DNA of 64,000 nucleotides from contig OZ243957.1 in NCBI GenBank assembly GCA_965214585.1, forward strand, positions 2,046,001 through 2,110,000, written 5' to 3'. Positions 27,405 through 36,728 of the stretch are shown here, in pieces. Position 1 is the first letter of the stretch. Each line of letters starts with the position of its first letter. The DNA is from JAHCHG01 sp965214585 (GTDB lineage Bacteria; Acidobacteriota; Blastocatellia; Pyrinomonadales; Pyrinomonadaceae). The notes under the pieces were generated by a model, which made no database searches, was not told the origin of the DNA, and saw nothing but the letters and a program-made list of their open reading frames with translations. Both the position numbers and the translations under genes were made by a program.

Positions 27405-27920
27405 TTACATTTCTTCCTTCGGCAAGATCAGCGTCCGCAATTTTCCGCACGGTTTTATTTCATCGAAAGCGACGCAGTCATCATAAACCTCCGCCCAATC
27501 GTCAATTTCCAGATCGAGAACAGCCAGAGCCGCCGTCGGCATTCTCGCGTTTTCGCCGGCTAAAACTCTAACTAAACCTTCAAATCCGGGATTATGTCCG
27601 ACGAGCATTAATGTTTTCGCGCTTGCGTCCGTTTGTGAAACAACTTCCAGAAGCCGCAGCGGACTGGCTTCGTAAATTTTCTCGTTAAAGCGAATTTCCG
27701 CCTCGAAATTCGCCGCTTTTTTGACGAGTTCCGCCGTTTGCTTCGCTCTTTCGGCGGGCGAAGAAATTATCAGATCGGGCGCGAAATCATTTTTCTTCAT
27801 AAATTCGCCCATAAAAGGCGCGGCTTTTTTTCCGCGCTCGTTCAAAGGTCGCTCGAAATCCGACAGAGATTCATCGTTCCAACTCGATTTGGCGTGCCGC
27901 AGCACGTAAAGTGTTTTCAT
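27405..27920 (-). CDS. sixA: SixA-type histidine phosphatase
   Basis: 171 residues of the histidine-phosphatase superfamily. The active-site RHAKSSW (His9) opens the protein; ISSPAERAKQTAE and LVGHNPGFE supply the second Arg and His. SixA members dephosphorylate phosphohistidine proteins. The genes nearby encode a two-component pair and an exopolyphosphatase. The CBS-pair gene lies just upstream on the same strand, 22 nt away. Confidence 0.88.
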   Translation of the reverse strand: MKTLYVLRHAKSSWNDESLSDFERPLNERGKKAAPFMGEFMKKNDFAPDLIISSPAERAKQTAELVKKAANFEAEIRFNEKIYEASPLRLLEVVSQTDASAKTLMLVGHNPGFEGLVRVLAGENARMPTAALAVLDLEIDDWAEVYDDCVAFDEIKPCGKLRTLILPKEEM

Positions 27921-27942
27921 AATTGTTCTAACCTTTCGCCGC

Positions 27943-28416
27943 TTATTTTGCAGCGGATACGGAAATTTCCTTTAAAATGATCGGATGAGGTTTGCCGATA
28001 GCTCTGAGCGTCGAATAAACTTTTTTTCGCAGTTTTTTATCTTTTTCGGCGGCAAGGAGAACGTCTGTAATTGATAAAATACCGACGAGTTCGCGTTTTT
28101 TGTTGATGACCGGAAGACGTTTTATCTGCTTTCGCTTCATTTTTTTCAGAGCCGTTTCGACATCATCATCTGCCGGACAAGCAACGATTTTGCCTTTTGC
28201 CAGTTCCGAAATTTTTATCTCTGAAGCCCGTTTGTTTTGACTTGCCAAACAAATCGCAACGTCGCGGTCTGTAATCATTTTGATAACTTTTTTATTTTCA
28301 TCAATAACCGGCACAACGCCGCAATCTTTTCGCCACATAATTTCGACGGCTTTATTTAAATCGTCCGACGGATGACAAAACGCGACATCTTTTGTCATAA
28401 TTGTTTTTACTTTCAT
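27943..28416 (-). CDS. Protein with two CBS domains
   Basis: 157 residues consisting of a CBS pair: KTIMTKDVAFCHPSDDLNKA to ITDRDVAICL, then the second unit to LPVINKKRELVGILSITDVL. Such proteins bind adenine nucleotides and act as energy or stress sensors. It has no attached effector domain. It is divergent from ppx and precedes sixA in the same operon. Confidence 0.88.
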   Translation of the reverse strand: MKVKTIMTKDVAFCHPSDDLNKAVEIMWRKDCGVVPVIDENKKVIKMITDRDVAICLASQNKRASEIKISELAKGKIVACPADDDVETALKKMKRKQIKRLPVINKKRELVGILSITDVLLAAEKDKKLRKKVYSTLRAIGKPHPIILKEISVSAAK

Positions 28417-28497
28417 AAAATTTTATAAATGCCTTTTTCCAAAGAAATTTTTTAAATTCAAAAATTTTTTTCTATAAATTTAATATAACAGCAGAAA

Positions 28498-30069
28498 ATG
28501 AAAACACATAAACTTGCCGCGATAGACATCGGCTCGAATTCCCTGAAACTCGTTATCACCGAAGCCGCCGCGAGCGATTCGTTTACGGTGCTTTTGCAGG
28601 AGCGCGAGCGCGTCCGGCTCGGACACGAAACTTTGAAAAACAAGTTTTTGTCCGACGAAGCGATTGAACTTTCAGCCGGAGCGATCAGCAGATTCCGCTC
28701 GATTGCCGACAGCCGCGAAGTTGATTCGATCATCGCCGTCGCCACCGCTTCCGTGCGCGAAGCGAAAAATTCGGCGCAGTTCGTCAAAGAAATTCACGAA
28801 CGAACGGGCGTAAAGGTCGAGATTCTGCCGTCAATCGAAGAAGCCCGTCTGATCGGAATCGCCGTCGCGCAAAATATGGGTTTTGAAGGCGACGGCTCTT
28901 CGCTTTTAAACATAGACATCGGCGGCGGTTCGACCGAACTTTCCTTAATGTCGGGCGGCGAACCTTATAAACTTTTTTCGCTCAAACTCGGTGCGGTCGG
29001 TCTGACGGAAAAATTCATACTCAGCGATCCGCCGAAAAAAAAGGAGATCAAAAAATTAAAACGCGAAATAAAATTCGCGCTCGAAAGACCTCTGCGAAAG
29101 ATCGAAGGCGAAAAATGGCAGCTTTCGACGGGAAGTTCCGGCACGATTCTGCGGCTCGCATCGCTTTTGAATTTTCAGGCAGGCGGAAGTTTAGAGGAAT
29201 TTTCCGACGTAAAACTTAAAAAACTCAATGCTTTCAACAAAAAACTGAGAAAAACCACTTACGAAGAACGCGCCGTAATGCCGGGCGTAAGTCCGCAACG
29301 CGCCGAAGTCATCATCGCCGGCGGTTTGATTCTCGAAGGCGTTATGAAAGCCCTGAATATCAAAACACTCAAGCCCTGCACTTATGCTCTGCGCGAAGGC
29401 GTGATAATTGATTATCTGCGCGAGATCGAAGCCGAATCTCTGCCGCCCGTGCCGGATGTGGAAGACATACGCTTGCGCGACATTTTCGCCATCGGCAGAC
29501 GCTACGGCTACGAAGAAAAACACGCTTTGCAGGTGGCAAATCTGGCGGAAAAAATCTTCGACCAACTCGCGCCCGCCTACGATTTTACGCGCCAAGACAG
29601 AACATTGCTTGCCGCCGCCGCGCTTCTGCACAATGTCGGTTATCACATCTCGCACGAATCGCATCACAAACATTCTTATTACCTGATAAAACATTCGGAA
29701 ATTACCGGCTTTTCCGAAAACGAAAAAGCGATAATCGCCAACATCGCCCGCTATCACCGCAAGGCTCTGCCCAAATCGAAGCACATCGAATATATGCAGC
29801 TTGCCGAAAGCGACAGAAAAAAGGTCGCCAAACTCGGCGGAATTCTGCGCCTCGCCGACGCGCTCGACAGAGGTTATGAAAATCACGTTAAAAACGTAAA
29901 ATTCAATTTTCAAAAGGATAAAATTCATCTCAAACTCGTCAGCAATAAAGACTGCCGCATCGAGATCGAGGCGGTTGAAACAAAAAAAGATTTGTTTGAA
30001 TACGCCTTTGATTGCGAACTGATCGCCGTCGAAGAAAATACGCTCGCTCAGGCTTCGGTAAATTCTTGA
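28498..30069 (+). CDS. ppx: Exopolyphosphatase / pppGpp phosphatase family protein
   Basis: 523 residues. The ASKHA-fold catalytic part opens with LAAIDIGSNSLKLVI and contains NIDIGGGSTELS; a C-terminal HD-like domain has AALLHNVGYHISHESHHKH. It removes terminal phosphates from polyphosphate or converts pppGpp to ppGpp. It is divergent from the CBS and sixA genes, a recurrent neighbourhood for phosphate and polyphosphate metabolism. Confidence 0.9.
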   Translation: MKTHKLAAIDIGSNSLKLVITEAAASDSFTVLLQERERVRLGHETLKNKFLSDEAIELSAGAISRFRSIADSREVDSIIAVATASVREAKNSAQFVKEIHERTGVKVEILPSIEEARLIGIAVAQNMGFEGDGSSLLNIDIGGGSTELSLMSGGEPYKLFSLKLGAVGLTEKFILSDPPKKKEIKKLKREIKFALERPLRKIEGEKWQLSTGSSGTILRLASLLNFQAGGSLEEFSDVKLKKLNAFNKKLRKTTYEERAVMPGVSPQRAEVIIAGGLILEGVMKALNIKTLKPCTYALREGVIIDYLREIEAESLPPVPDVEDIRLRDIFAIGRRYGYEEKHALQVANLAEKIFDQLAPAYDFTRQDRTLLAAAALLHNVGYHISHESHHKHSYYLIKHSEITGFSENEKAIIANIARYHRKALPKSKHIEYMQLAESDRKKVAKLGGILRLADALDRGYENHVKNVKFNFQKDKIHLKLVSNKDCRIEIEAVETKKDLFEYAFDCELIAVEENTLAQASVNS

Positions 30070-30134
30070 CTTACAAATTAAATAATCATAAAGGTCTGTA
30101 AAATAATCCGTTTCAAAATAAGGAGAAAATCAAA

Positions 30135-30569
30135 ATGTGGGAAGATTTCAAAGAATTTATCGCACGCGGAAACGTGCTTGATTTAGCAATCGGCGTAATT
30201 ATCGGCGCGGCTTTCGGCACGATCGTTACTACTTTAACCGAAGGAATCATAATGCCGGTCGTCGGATTGTTTACGGGCAAAATTGATTTTTCAAACAAAT
30301 GCTGGAATCTAACCGACGAGCCGATCACGACTTGCGCCGCCGCCGTCGAAAAAGGCGTGGCGGTTATTCAATACGGCAAATTCATCACCAGTCTTATCAA
30401 CTTTTTAATCATCGCTTTCGTGATGTTTTTGATCGCCCGCTGGGGCTTGAATTTATTCAAAGTTTTAGAAGCGGAAAAGAAAACCGAAGCCGACGAAGAA
30501 AAAATCTCTGCCGAAGAAAGAGTCTTAATGGAAATCCGCGATATTTTGAAGGATCAGAAAACAAGTTAG
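30135..30569 (+). CDS. mscL: Large-conductance mechanosensitive channel
   Basis: 144 residues with the MscL N-terminus (WEDFKEFIARGNVLDLAIGVIIG), two transmembrane helices and a C-terminal helical bundle segment (LMEIRDIL). It opens under membrane tension to release solutes. The periplasmic loop is long and has two Cys residues (CW and TTC). AAGGAGAAA lies upstream of the ATG. Confidence 0.95.
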   Translation: MWEDFKEFIARGNVLDLAIGVIIGAAFGTIVTTLTEGIIMPVVGLFTGKIDFSNKCWNLTDEPITTCAAAVEKGVAVIQYGKFITSLINFLIIAFVMFLIARWGLNLFKVLEAEKKTEADEEKISAEERVLMEIRDILKDQKTS

Positions 30570-30604
30570 CCGTTAGCTGTGAGCGGTTAGCTGTTTTTCG
30601 TTTT
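30566..30604 (+). terminator. Word-repeat hairpin and T run after mscL
   Basis: GTTAGCCGTTAGCTGTGAGC then GGTTAGCTG followed by TTTTTCGTTTTTT. The arms AGCT...AGCT are short and the unit GTTAGC is repeated, so it looks like both a terminator and a word-repeat element. Confidence 0.45.
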
Positions 30605-30625
30605 TTCGCGTAGTGAATTTTCCAT

Positions 30626-31198
30626 TTAAAATTTCCGGGTTTTTTCGGGCGTTATGCAAAAATCGAGTTTTACGTCAAATTCATTGACATCGGAAATTTC
30701 CGCGACGGGCGCGAAATACGACAAACCGATCTTCAAAACGTCCGTGCGGCATTCGCTTAAAAATTTATCGTAAAAACCTTTTCCGTAACCGACGCGAAAA
30801 CCAAATTCATCAAACGCCAGAAGCGGAACTAAAACCATATCAATTTTCCCGATCTCGACAAGTTCCGTATTTGTCGGTTCGGCTATATGCCATTTATTTT
30901 CAATAAGTTCCGTTAAAGCGTCATACTTCAAATTCTCGAGCGTCATCGTTTGAAAATCTACGCGCGAAACGATTGTTGCAATTTCGGGAAAATCCTGCCA
31001 TAAAAGTTCGATGATTTTGTCCGTTTTAACTTCGTTATTTTTCTCGATTGCTAAAAAAACGTGCAGAAAACGAACTGTTTCCAAACTGAATTTCTCAAAA
31101 AACCGTTCGGCAATTTCGCGGCTTTTTTCATCTCTTTCGGCATCGGAAAGCGATTTCTGCTTGGCAAGATAAATTTTGCGGAGTTCGCTTTTTGTCAT
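30626..31198 (-). CDS. 5-formyltetrahydrofolate cyclo-ligase family protein
   Basis: 190 residues. KSELRKIYLAKQKSL opens the protein and VPLLAFDEFGFRVGYGKGFYDKFL is the conserved ATP/folate-binding block of the family. It converts 5-formyl-THF to 5,10-methenyl-THF in an ATP-dependent reaction. Last gene of a minus-strand run with mnmA and a small basic protein upstream. Confidence 0.92.
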   Translation of the reverse strand: MTKSELRKIYLAKQKSLSDAERDEKSREIAERFFEKFSLETVRFLHVFLAIEKNNEVKTDKIIELLWQDFPEIATIVSRVDFQTMTLENLKYDALTELIENKWHIAEPTNTELVEIGKIDMVLVPLLAFDEFGFRVGYGKGFYDKFLSECRTDVLKIGLSYFAPVAEISDVNEFDVKLDFCITPEKTRKF

Positions 31199-31204
31199 TT
31201 CAAA

Positions 31205-31393
31205 TTAACCGCGTTTTTTATCCGGTCTGTTTTTATGCGCCGCCGCATTTTTAATTGAAGAATCATTCTGCTTGAAATTCTGTTCGGCTTTCGATTCGTT
31301 TTTATTTTTAGCAGTTTCCAAAAGTTTTGCGTCTTCCAGAATTTTCAAAGCCGCCTTCGCTTTTTTGCTCGGTCTTTTTTTCACTTTAGCCAT
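31205..31393 (-). CDS. Small basic protein, function unknown
   Basis: 62 residues (MAKVKKRPSKKAKAALKIL...), rich in Lys, Asn and Ala, probably disordered or nucleic-acid-binding. The ATG at 31393 follows AAAGGAA by a suitable distance. Overlap-free between mnmA (45 nt upstream) and the cyclo-ligase (6 nt downstream). No family recognised. Confidence 0.6.
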   Translation of the reverse strand: MAKVKKRPSKKAKAALKILEDAKLLETAKNKNESKAEQNFKQNDSSIKNAAAHKNRPDKKRG

Positions 31394-31437
31394 TATATTT
31401 TTCCTTTTATTCAATGAATCTATTAATTTTGGAAACT

Positions 31438-32547
31438 TTAATTCTTCTCGATCCAACCGCCGCCGACGCATTCTTCGCCGTTGTAAAAAACCGTCGCTTG
31501 TCCGGGCGTGATGGCGGCTTGCGGCTCGTCAAAAACTATTCGGGCGCGATTGTTTGGCAGAGCGTAAATCGTCGCCGGTTCGGGATCGTGGCGGTAACGC
31601 ACTTTGACCGAAGCGCGGACGGGTTCAGAAGGTTCATCAAACGCCACCCAATTTACGCCTTTGGCGGTAAATTCGGGTTGGTCTAATTCTTCTTTTTCAC
31701 CCGCGATAATTTGGTTTTTTGCGCGTTCGATCTGCACGACGTAAAGCGGTTTTTCGTGCGCGATTCCCAAACCTCTGCGCTGTCCGATTGTGTAGCGGTG
31801 AATCCCCGTGTGTTCGCCGATCTTTTCGCCTTTTGTGTTGACAATATCGCCCGCTTCCGGCATTTCGTCCGCGCGATTTTCGTGGTCTAAATAGCGGTCA
31901 ATAAATTCGGAATATTTGCCGTCGGGAACAAAGCAGATTTCCTGCGATTCCTGTTTTTCGGCAACGTATAAATCGGCATCACGCGCCAGATCGCGCACTT
32001 CCGATTTGAGCATTTCGCCTAACGGAAAATACGCGCGTGAAAGCTGGTCTTGGTTTAATTCCCAAAGGAAATAACTTTGGTCTTTCCAATGATTGCGCCC
32101 GCGAAAAAGCCGATAACGATTCGCTTTTTCGTCATATTCGACGCGGGCGTAATGTCCGGTCGCAACTTTATCGCAGCCTAAACTAACCGCTAATTTATCC
32201 AGAGAAGCGAATTTCAGACGCGAATTGCAGGCAACGCACGGAATCGGCGTTTCGCCATTTAAATAACTGTCAACAAAAGGATTAACCACATCGCGCTCAA
32301 AATCTTTTTCGAGATTTAAAACGTAAAACGGAAAACCTAAACTTTCAGCCACGCGCCTTGCGTCGTAAACATCGTCGAGCGAACAGCATCTGGACGGCAG
32401 CGGATCGCCGTTTTCGTCCACGTTTATATGCCGACGCTGATTCCAAAGCTGCATCGTAAAACCGATCAATTCGTGTCCCTGCTTTTTTAATAAAGCCGCC
32501 GCCGCCGAAGAATCCACGCCGCCGCTCATTGCTACTGCTATTTTCAT
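31438..32547 (-). CDS. mnmA: tRNA-specific 2-thiouridylase
   Basis: 369 residues. The PP-loop is SGGVDSS (8-14), the catalytic cysteine pair is Cys107 (CVACNSRLKF) and Cys205 (SQEICFVPDG), and GIHRYTIGQRRGLG is the family block. It thiolates uridine 34 of Lys, Glu and Gln tRNAs. A word-repeat hairpin lies 13 nt upstream of the start. Confidence 0.95.
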   Translation of the reverse strand: MKIAVAMSGGVDSSAAAALLKKQGHELIGFTMQLWNQRRHINVDENGDPLPSRCCSLDDVYDARRVAESLGFPFYVLNLEKDFERDVVNPFVDSYLNGETPIPCVACNSRLKFASLDKLAVSLGCDKVATGHYARVEYDEKANRYRLFRGRNHWKDQSYFLWELNQDQLSRAYFPLGEMLKSEVRDLARDADLYVAEKQESQEICFVPDGKYSEFIDRYLDHENRADEMPEAGDIVNTKGEKIGEHTGIHRYTIGQRRGLGIAHEKPLYVVQIERAKNQIIAGEKEELDQPEFTAKGVNWVAFDEPSEPVRASVKVRYRHDPEPATIYALPNNRARIVFDEPQAAITPGQATVFYNGEECVGGGWIEKN

Positions 32548-32559
32548 TGTTTTATAAAT

Positions 32560-32653
32560 CGGTCTTTGGTCTTTGGCTTTTGGACTTTGGCTAAATCAAG
32601 AAGCTATTTTAAGTTTTAATTTCAAAAACCAAAGACCAAAAGCCAAAGACCAA
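32560..32653. repeat. Word-repeat hairpin (GGTCTTTGG words) upstream of mnmA
   Basis: GGTCTTTGGTCTTTGGCTTT at 32560 is complementary to CCAAAGACCAAAAGCCAAAG near 32629-32648. Similar words recur at 37591-37661 and 49369-49471. It lies between the starts of the divergent mnmA and the zinc-ribbon gene. Confidence 0.75.
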
Positions 32654-32735
32654 TTTTTAATTAAATACTACTTTCGGGCAGAAAAATCTGCTAATCTTAC
32701 AAAGTATAACAAAAAATGTTAGAGAAGCCTTGTTT

Positions 32736-33419
32736 ATGAAAAGATGTCCGCAATGCAGCAGCGTTTTTGAAGATAATGTCAGCTTTTGTGCGAATGACGG
32801 CGCGACTTTAATTGATGAACATTTCGTGCTGCCGTCCGAGCAAATCGAAGAAGATACGATTATCAGAACGAATCCGATTGTTATTGATTTAGAGCAGGAC
32901 GGGCAAACTTCGCAGCAGATTCCGCAAGTTGAACCGCAAGCCGAAAATATCATTGTCGTTCCGGCGCAAAACGCTTCGGCAAATAGAAACTATCTGCTGT
33001 TTCTGCTTGTCGGTCTGCTGATCGGCGGTTTTCTGGTTTTGGCGGCGTTGATGTTTTCGAGAGGTTATTTTTCAAGCGAAAAAGTCGCCGTAAATACTGC
33101 GGAAAATAGAGAAAATACGGCAATTGAAGAGTCGGCGGTTGAAGACGAAAATAATTTTCCGACTGCGGGCGAAAAACACAGCGAGATGAACACGGCAATT
33201 GACGAAAGCGATCTGAACGGGCGCGTGATAACGCTCAATGCTTACGTTCGCTCTGCGCCAAACGCAAATGCGGCGGAAATTGACGTTTTGCCGGAAAATG
33301 ACCGGATAAAAATAATCGAGCGCGAAAACGATAAAAGTCCTTGGTATAAAGTCGTATGCGAACACGGCACAAGCGGCTGGATGCACGGCAACACGATTGA
33401 ATTTACGGACGGTTACTGA
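32736..33419 (+). CDS. Zinc-ribbon, single-TM protein with C-terminal SH3b domain
   Basis: 227 residues. An N-terminal zinc ribbon (CPQCSS...FCANDG), an acidic linker, one transmembrane helix (~86-108, LLFLLVGLLIGGFLVLAALM) and a C-terminal bacterial SH3 domain (NAYVRSAPNANAAEID...WYKVV...GWMHG). The SH3 part probably lies outside the membrane and binds peptidoglycan. ATG 32736 chosen; an in-frame TTG two codons earlier is unlikely. Confidence 0.8.
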   Translation: MKRCPQCSSVFEDNVSFCANDGATLIDEHFVLPSEQIEEDTIIRTNPIVIDLEQDGQTSQQIPQVEPQAENIIVVPAQNASANRNYLLFLLVGLLIGGFLVLAALMFSRGYFSSEKVAVNTAENRENTAIEESAVEDENNFPTAGEKHSEMNTAIDESDLNGRVITLNAYVRSAPNANAAEIDVLPENDRIKIIERENDKSPWYKVVCEHGTSGWMHGNTIEFTDGY

Positions 33420-33602
33420 GAAGCTGTTTGGAAACGTATCGCAGGCTTCCAGCCGGCAGTCTTGGTGGCTTCCAGCCGCCAAATTTATCTGTTTTTTCCG
33501 CAATTTCGAGTAAATAACGCTCGAATTGGCGGCTGGAAGCCACCAAGACTGCCGGCAAGATGCCGGCGTTACGTTTTTTTTGAGTTTCCAAACAACTTCT
33601 GA
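33418..33602. repeat. 185-bp nested palindrome overlapping a stop codon
   Basis: Outer arms GAGAAGCTGTTTGGAAAC and GTTTCCAAACAACTTCTGAG; inner arms begin CTTCCAGCCGGCAGTCTTGG (33445-33464) and are matched at about 33517-33556. The left end overlaps the TGA of the preceding gene. The sequence AACGCCGGCATCTTGCCGGC (minus strand, near 33550-33572) ties it to the elements at 24252 and 60304. Confidence 0.85.
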
Positions 33603-33725
33603 GAAAAATAGTTGTATTATTAAAAAAACTGTGCGACACTCCAATTCAGTTTCAGATCAACTCTCTCCAAAGATTCACGAACACAATTTCAACAAAATGC
33701 TTCGAGTAAAATCGCCAAAACCGGA

Positions 33726-35033
33726 ATGAAAAAACGCCGCTTCAAATTCAAACCGCCTGATGAACAATCGCCGTTTTGGTGGTTCAGATGGATTCCGACG
33801 ATTGTTATTTCGATCCTGATCTTATACTTTTTGTATATTGTCGGCAGCGTCGCGCTGATTCCCGTTCTGGCTTCGGTTGCGCTCGCTTATCTGCTCAATC
33901 CGATTGTCAGCGAAGGCGTAAAACGCGGACTTTCGCGCACCATTTCGGCGGTTATCGCAATTTTGCTGGTAACGCTCGTTATCACTGCGTTTGCAACTTA
34001 CGTCGTTCCCGATCTATGGACGGAAAGTTCAAAAGCCGGAGCGAAGATCGCGGAAAATTTCACGCCCGAAAATGCCGCCCGTCAGAGATATTATCTCAGA
34101 CGCTTTTCTCCCGCGCTGGAAAAAGTGGCGGGCGACAAGATAGAAACATTTTTGAGCGATCCGGTCAAATTTTACAACGAAAATATGTCGGCTTCGGCTT
34201 CGCTCGACGAGAAGGGAAATGTTACGGTTGCAACGGGCGGCGGCGGAAGCGCGGCGGTAATATCTGTGCTGAATTCCTCGCTCGATCTGATGCTCGTGCC
34301 GTTTTTCGTGTTTTACATTCTCATAGATTTTCACAGATGGCGCGTGTCTTTGGAAGAACTGATTCCGCCGCGTTTTCGCAAACCGTTCAGCAATTTGTTT
34401 GATGAATCGGGCAGAATTTTGCAGTCTTATGTGCGCGGACAGCTTTTTATCGGCTTGATTATGGCGGTTTGCTACGGCATCGGTTTTTGGTTTCTCGACG
34501 TTCCGGCGTGGGCGGGAATCGCGCTGATCGCCGGATTATTAAACGCCATTCCTTATGTCGGGACGATTCTCGGCGTGCTTCTCGCCTGCGGTTTTACGTT
34601 TGCCGACGGCGGAGGTTTATGGGACATCGCCGCCGTTCTGGGAGTTTTCGCCGCCGTTCAAACTCTGGAAGGCTACATTTTGACTCCGAAAATTCTTGGC
34701 GGCAGGCTCAATCTGCATCCGATGGCGGTATTTCTGGGACTTCTGATCGGCGGCAAATTATTCGGCTTGCTCGGCGTGATTCTCGCCATTCCGTCAATCG
34801 CCATCGCCAAAGTTTTCTTCAAATTTATCCGCGAACTTTATCAGGATTCTTATTTTTATCATCATGGCGAAGTTGACACGCCGGATACGCCGAGCGAAAA
34901 TCTCGAAGACCGAATTGCCGAAGCCGCCGAAACCGTGCTTGCCGAACAAGCCGGCACGGATGAAAAAGGAGTTGTCGGAGAAATAGATTCGCAGGCAAAC
35001 GAAATGCCGCCTGTTATTGAAAAATCCGGGTAG
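33726..35033 (+). CDS. AI-2E/PerM-family membrane transporter
   Basis: 435 residues with about eight transmembrane helices. The family blocks ALIPVLASVALAYLLNPIV and QSYVRGQLFIGLIMAVCYGIG are visible, with GLLNAIPYVGTILG and EGYILTPKILGGRLNLHP downstream. Members have been linked to autoinducer export, Na+/H+ exchange or simply permease activity, so the substrate is open. The C-terminal ~60 residues are acidic and cytoplasmic. Confidence 0.85.
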   Translation: MKKRRFKFKPPDEQSPFWWFRWIPTIVISILILYFLYIVGSVALIPVLASVALAYLLNPIVSEGVKRGLSRTISAVIAILLVTLVITAFATYVVPDLWTESSKAGAKIAENFTPENAARQRYYLRRFSPALEKVAGDKIETFLSDPVKFYNENMSASASLDEKGNVTVATGGGGSAAVISVLNSSLDLMLVPFFVFYILIDFHRWRVSLEELIPPRFRKPFSNLFDESGRILQSYVRGQLFIGLIMAVCYGIGFWFLDVPAWAGIALIAGLLNAIPYVGTILGVLLACGFTFADGGGLWDIAAVLGVFAAVQTLEGYILTPKILGGRLNLHPMAVFLGLLIGGKLFGLLGVILAIPSIAIAKVFFKFIRELYQDSYFYHHGEVDTPDTPSENLEDRIAEAAETVLAEQAGTDEKGVVGEIDSQANEMPPVIEKSG

Positions 35034-35105
35034 CAAAAAAGCGAAACTATCTTATCAATTAAATGCCGCAAACTATTTTGTAAATTCTTGAATATTTATC
35101 AACTT

Positions 35106-35243
35106 GCGGGCGCAGAGCAACCCTTCCAGACCTGCAATCTTTTTATTCTTGAGCGCAGTCATTGGTAATGATAACTCAAGATAAAAGAAGAAAAGGCAAG
35201 ACAATCAAATTAGCAAGTTGGGAAGGGTTGCTCTCTCGCCCGC
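35106..35243. repeat. 138-bp element with ~24-nt terminal inverted repeats
   Basis: GCGGGCGCAGAGCAACCCTT and its near-complement AAGGGTTGCTCTCTCGCCCG at the right end. An inner CTTGAG/CTCAAG pair surrounds the centre. It lies between convergent genes (permease and queF). Confidence 0.8.
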
Positions 35244-35269
35244 TGTTTAAGAACTTAAAATTACGCTTT

Positions 35270-35698
35270 TCATTTCCCGACATTTTTCGTATAACTCGCC
35301 CGCACAATCGTTTTGATATTTCCGCGCACGTTAAAATCGCCTTCCAGTTCGACGCGCAAAGGATCACAGGCGGCAACGAAATCTTCTAAAATCTGATTGA
35401 TAACGTGTTCGTGAAAAATTTTTATTTCGCGGAAACCGTTGATATAAAGTTTCAAACTTTTCAGTTCGATACAGCGTTCGTTCGGAACGTATTTTAATTT
35501 GATCGTCGCAAAATCGGGAAAATCCGAAAACGGACAAATCGCCGTAAATTCGGGAATCTCGAAATCAATCCAAATCTCGCGTCCGGCGTATTCGTATTTA
35601 AATGTATCAAGCGGCACAAGATTCATTTCTTCGCGCGGAGTCGAGCGAATGTCCAAATTTTGCTGATTAATCGGCGGTAAATTCATTTCGTCTGACAT
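35270..35698 (-). CDS. queF: NADPH-dependent 7-cyano-7-deazaguanine reductase (type I)
   Basis: 142 residues, the short unimodular QueF type. The nucleophile Cys55 and Asp62 lie in FTAICPFSDFPDFAT; the NADPH/substrate segment is CIELKSLKLYI...FHE. It reduces preQ0 to preQ1 for queuosine synthesis. No other queuosine genes are in the window. Confidence 0.94.
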   Translation of the reverse strand: MSDEMNLPPINQQNLDIRSTPREEMNLVPLDTFKYEYAGREIWIDFEIPEFTAICPFSDFPDFATIKLKYVPNERCIELKSLKLYINGFREIKIFHEHVINQILEDFVAACDPLRVELEGDFNVRGNIKTIVRASYTKNVGK

Positions 35699-35718
35699 AA
35701 TTTTTCTAAAATTGTTAA

Positions 35719-35804
35719 TTGTTCGTCGTTAGTTGTTAGTTGTTTTAAGAGAAGAAATAAATTTCCCGAACAGCAAACTACGCAGCCAACGACAAGCAGC
35801 TAAC
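35719..35804. repeat. Weak word-repeat hairpin (GTTAGTTG words)
   Basis: TTGTTCGTCGTTAGTTGTTAG on the left is loosely complementary to CAACGACAAGCAGCTAAC on the right. It is less regular than its counterparts, with several mismatches. Confidence 0.4.
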
Positions 35805-35810
35805 ATCTCC

Positions 35811-36614
35811 TCAAAACTTAAATTTTCTGACCGTCGCCAGATCGCTCACGCCGCGATTTTCCAGTTCGGCTAGAAGATTAACAAAAATATGCGCCGTCGC
35901 GCGTGCGTCGTCGCCGGCGCGATGATGATTGACAAGCGGAACGCGGTAGTATTCGGCGAGCGTTTTCAAGCGGTGATTCTGCACGACATTTTTGTTCAGA
36001 CGGCGCGAAAGTCGGACAGTGCATAAATGCGGATTTGCGACCAGATAATCTTCGTGAATTTTTTTAATTTCGTGATTCAAAAACCGCATATCAAACGGCG
36101 CGTTGTGCGCGACCAAAACGGAATCGCCGATAAAATCCAGAAAATCCGTCATCACCTCGCGGAATTTCGGCGCACGTCTGACCATCTGATCCGAAATTCC
36201 CGTCAGTTGCGAAATAAACAACGGAATCGGAACTTCCGGGTTAACCAGCGTCTGAAAATCTTCCGTAATTTTCCCGCCCTCTACACGAAACGCGCCGATT
36301 TCCGTCACGCGGCACGGCGGAGATTTCGCGCCCGTCGTTTCCAGATCAAATACGACAAAAGACGTTTCGGAAAATTTTCTTTTATCCGAATTATTTTCAA
36401 TAAGTTCAACTGAATCGTCGCTTAAATTAAGACGCGGATCGCTCGCCACCAAATCCGCAGCCAGAAGTTTTGCCAAATCCGCATCGGAATTGGAAATTCG
36501 CATCACGCGCTCGACAACTTTTTTGGCAGTCGCGCGTCCGCCGAAAGCCTTCAAAAGTTCAATCGTTTCCTTTATTAAAATCGAATCTGAAATGAGATTA
36601 TAATGCGGCGACAT
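35811..36614 (-). CDS. DnaQ-family 3'-5' exonuclease
   Basis: 267 residues from ATG 36614. An N-terminal helical domain (~1-80) precedes a DEDDh exonuclease with ExoI FVVFDLETTG, ExoII AHNAPFDMRF and ExoIII HHRAGDDARAT. This is the layout of PolC/DnaQ-type proofreading or UvrC-linked exonuclease proteins. The function could be replication proofreading or RNA/DNA end trimming. The longer TTG start at 36653 was rejected for lack of an RBS, though the ATG has none either. Confidence 0.85.
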   Translation of the reverse strand: MSPHYNLISDSILIKETIELLKAFGGRATAKKVVERVMRISNSDADLAKLLAADLVASDPRLNLSDDSVELIENNSDKRKFSETSFVVFDLETTGAKSPPCRVTEIGAFRVEGGKITEDFQTLVNPEVPIPLFISQLTGISDQMVRRAPKFREVMTDFLDFIGDSVLVAHNAPFDMRFLNHEIKKIHEDYLVANPHLCTVRLSRRLNKNVVQNHRLKTLAEYYRVPLVNHHRAGDDARATAHIFVNLLAELENRGVSDLATVRKFKF

Positions 36615-36728
36615 AGTTTTTATTAATTTTAGCGTGAAAATACAAAACTGCAAAAGTTAATCGCAAGTTATTTTGCAAACATTCCGCCTTTGCGTGAAAA
36701 TGAATTTCCTGTAAAAATCTATTTCAGA

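Noticed and set aside
29191..29928. 245-codon minus-strand frame opposite ppx
   Set aside because: Lies wholly inside a well-supported gene and has the composition of an antisense shadow.
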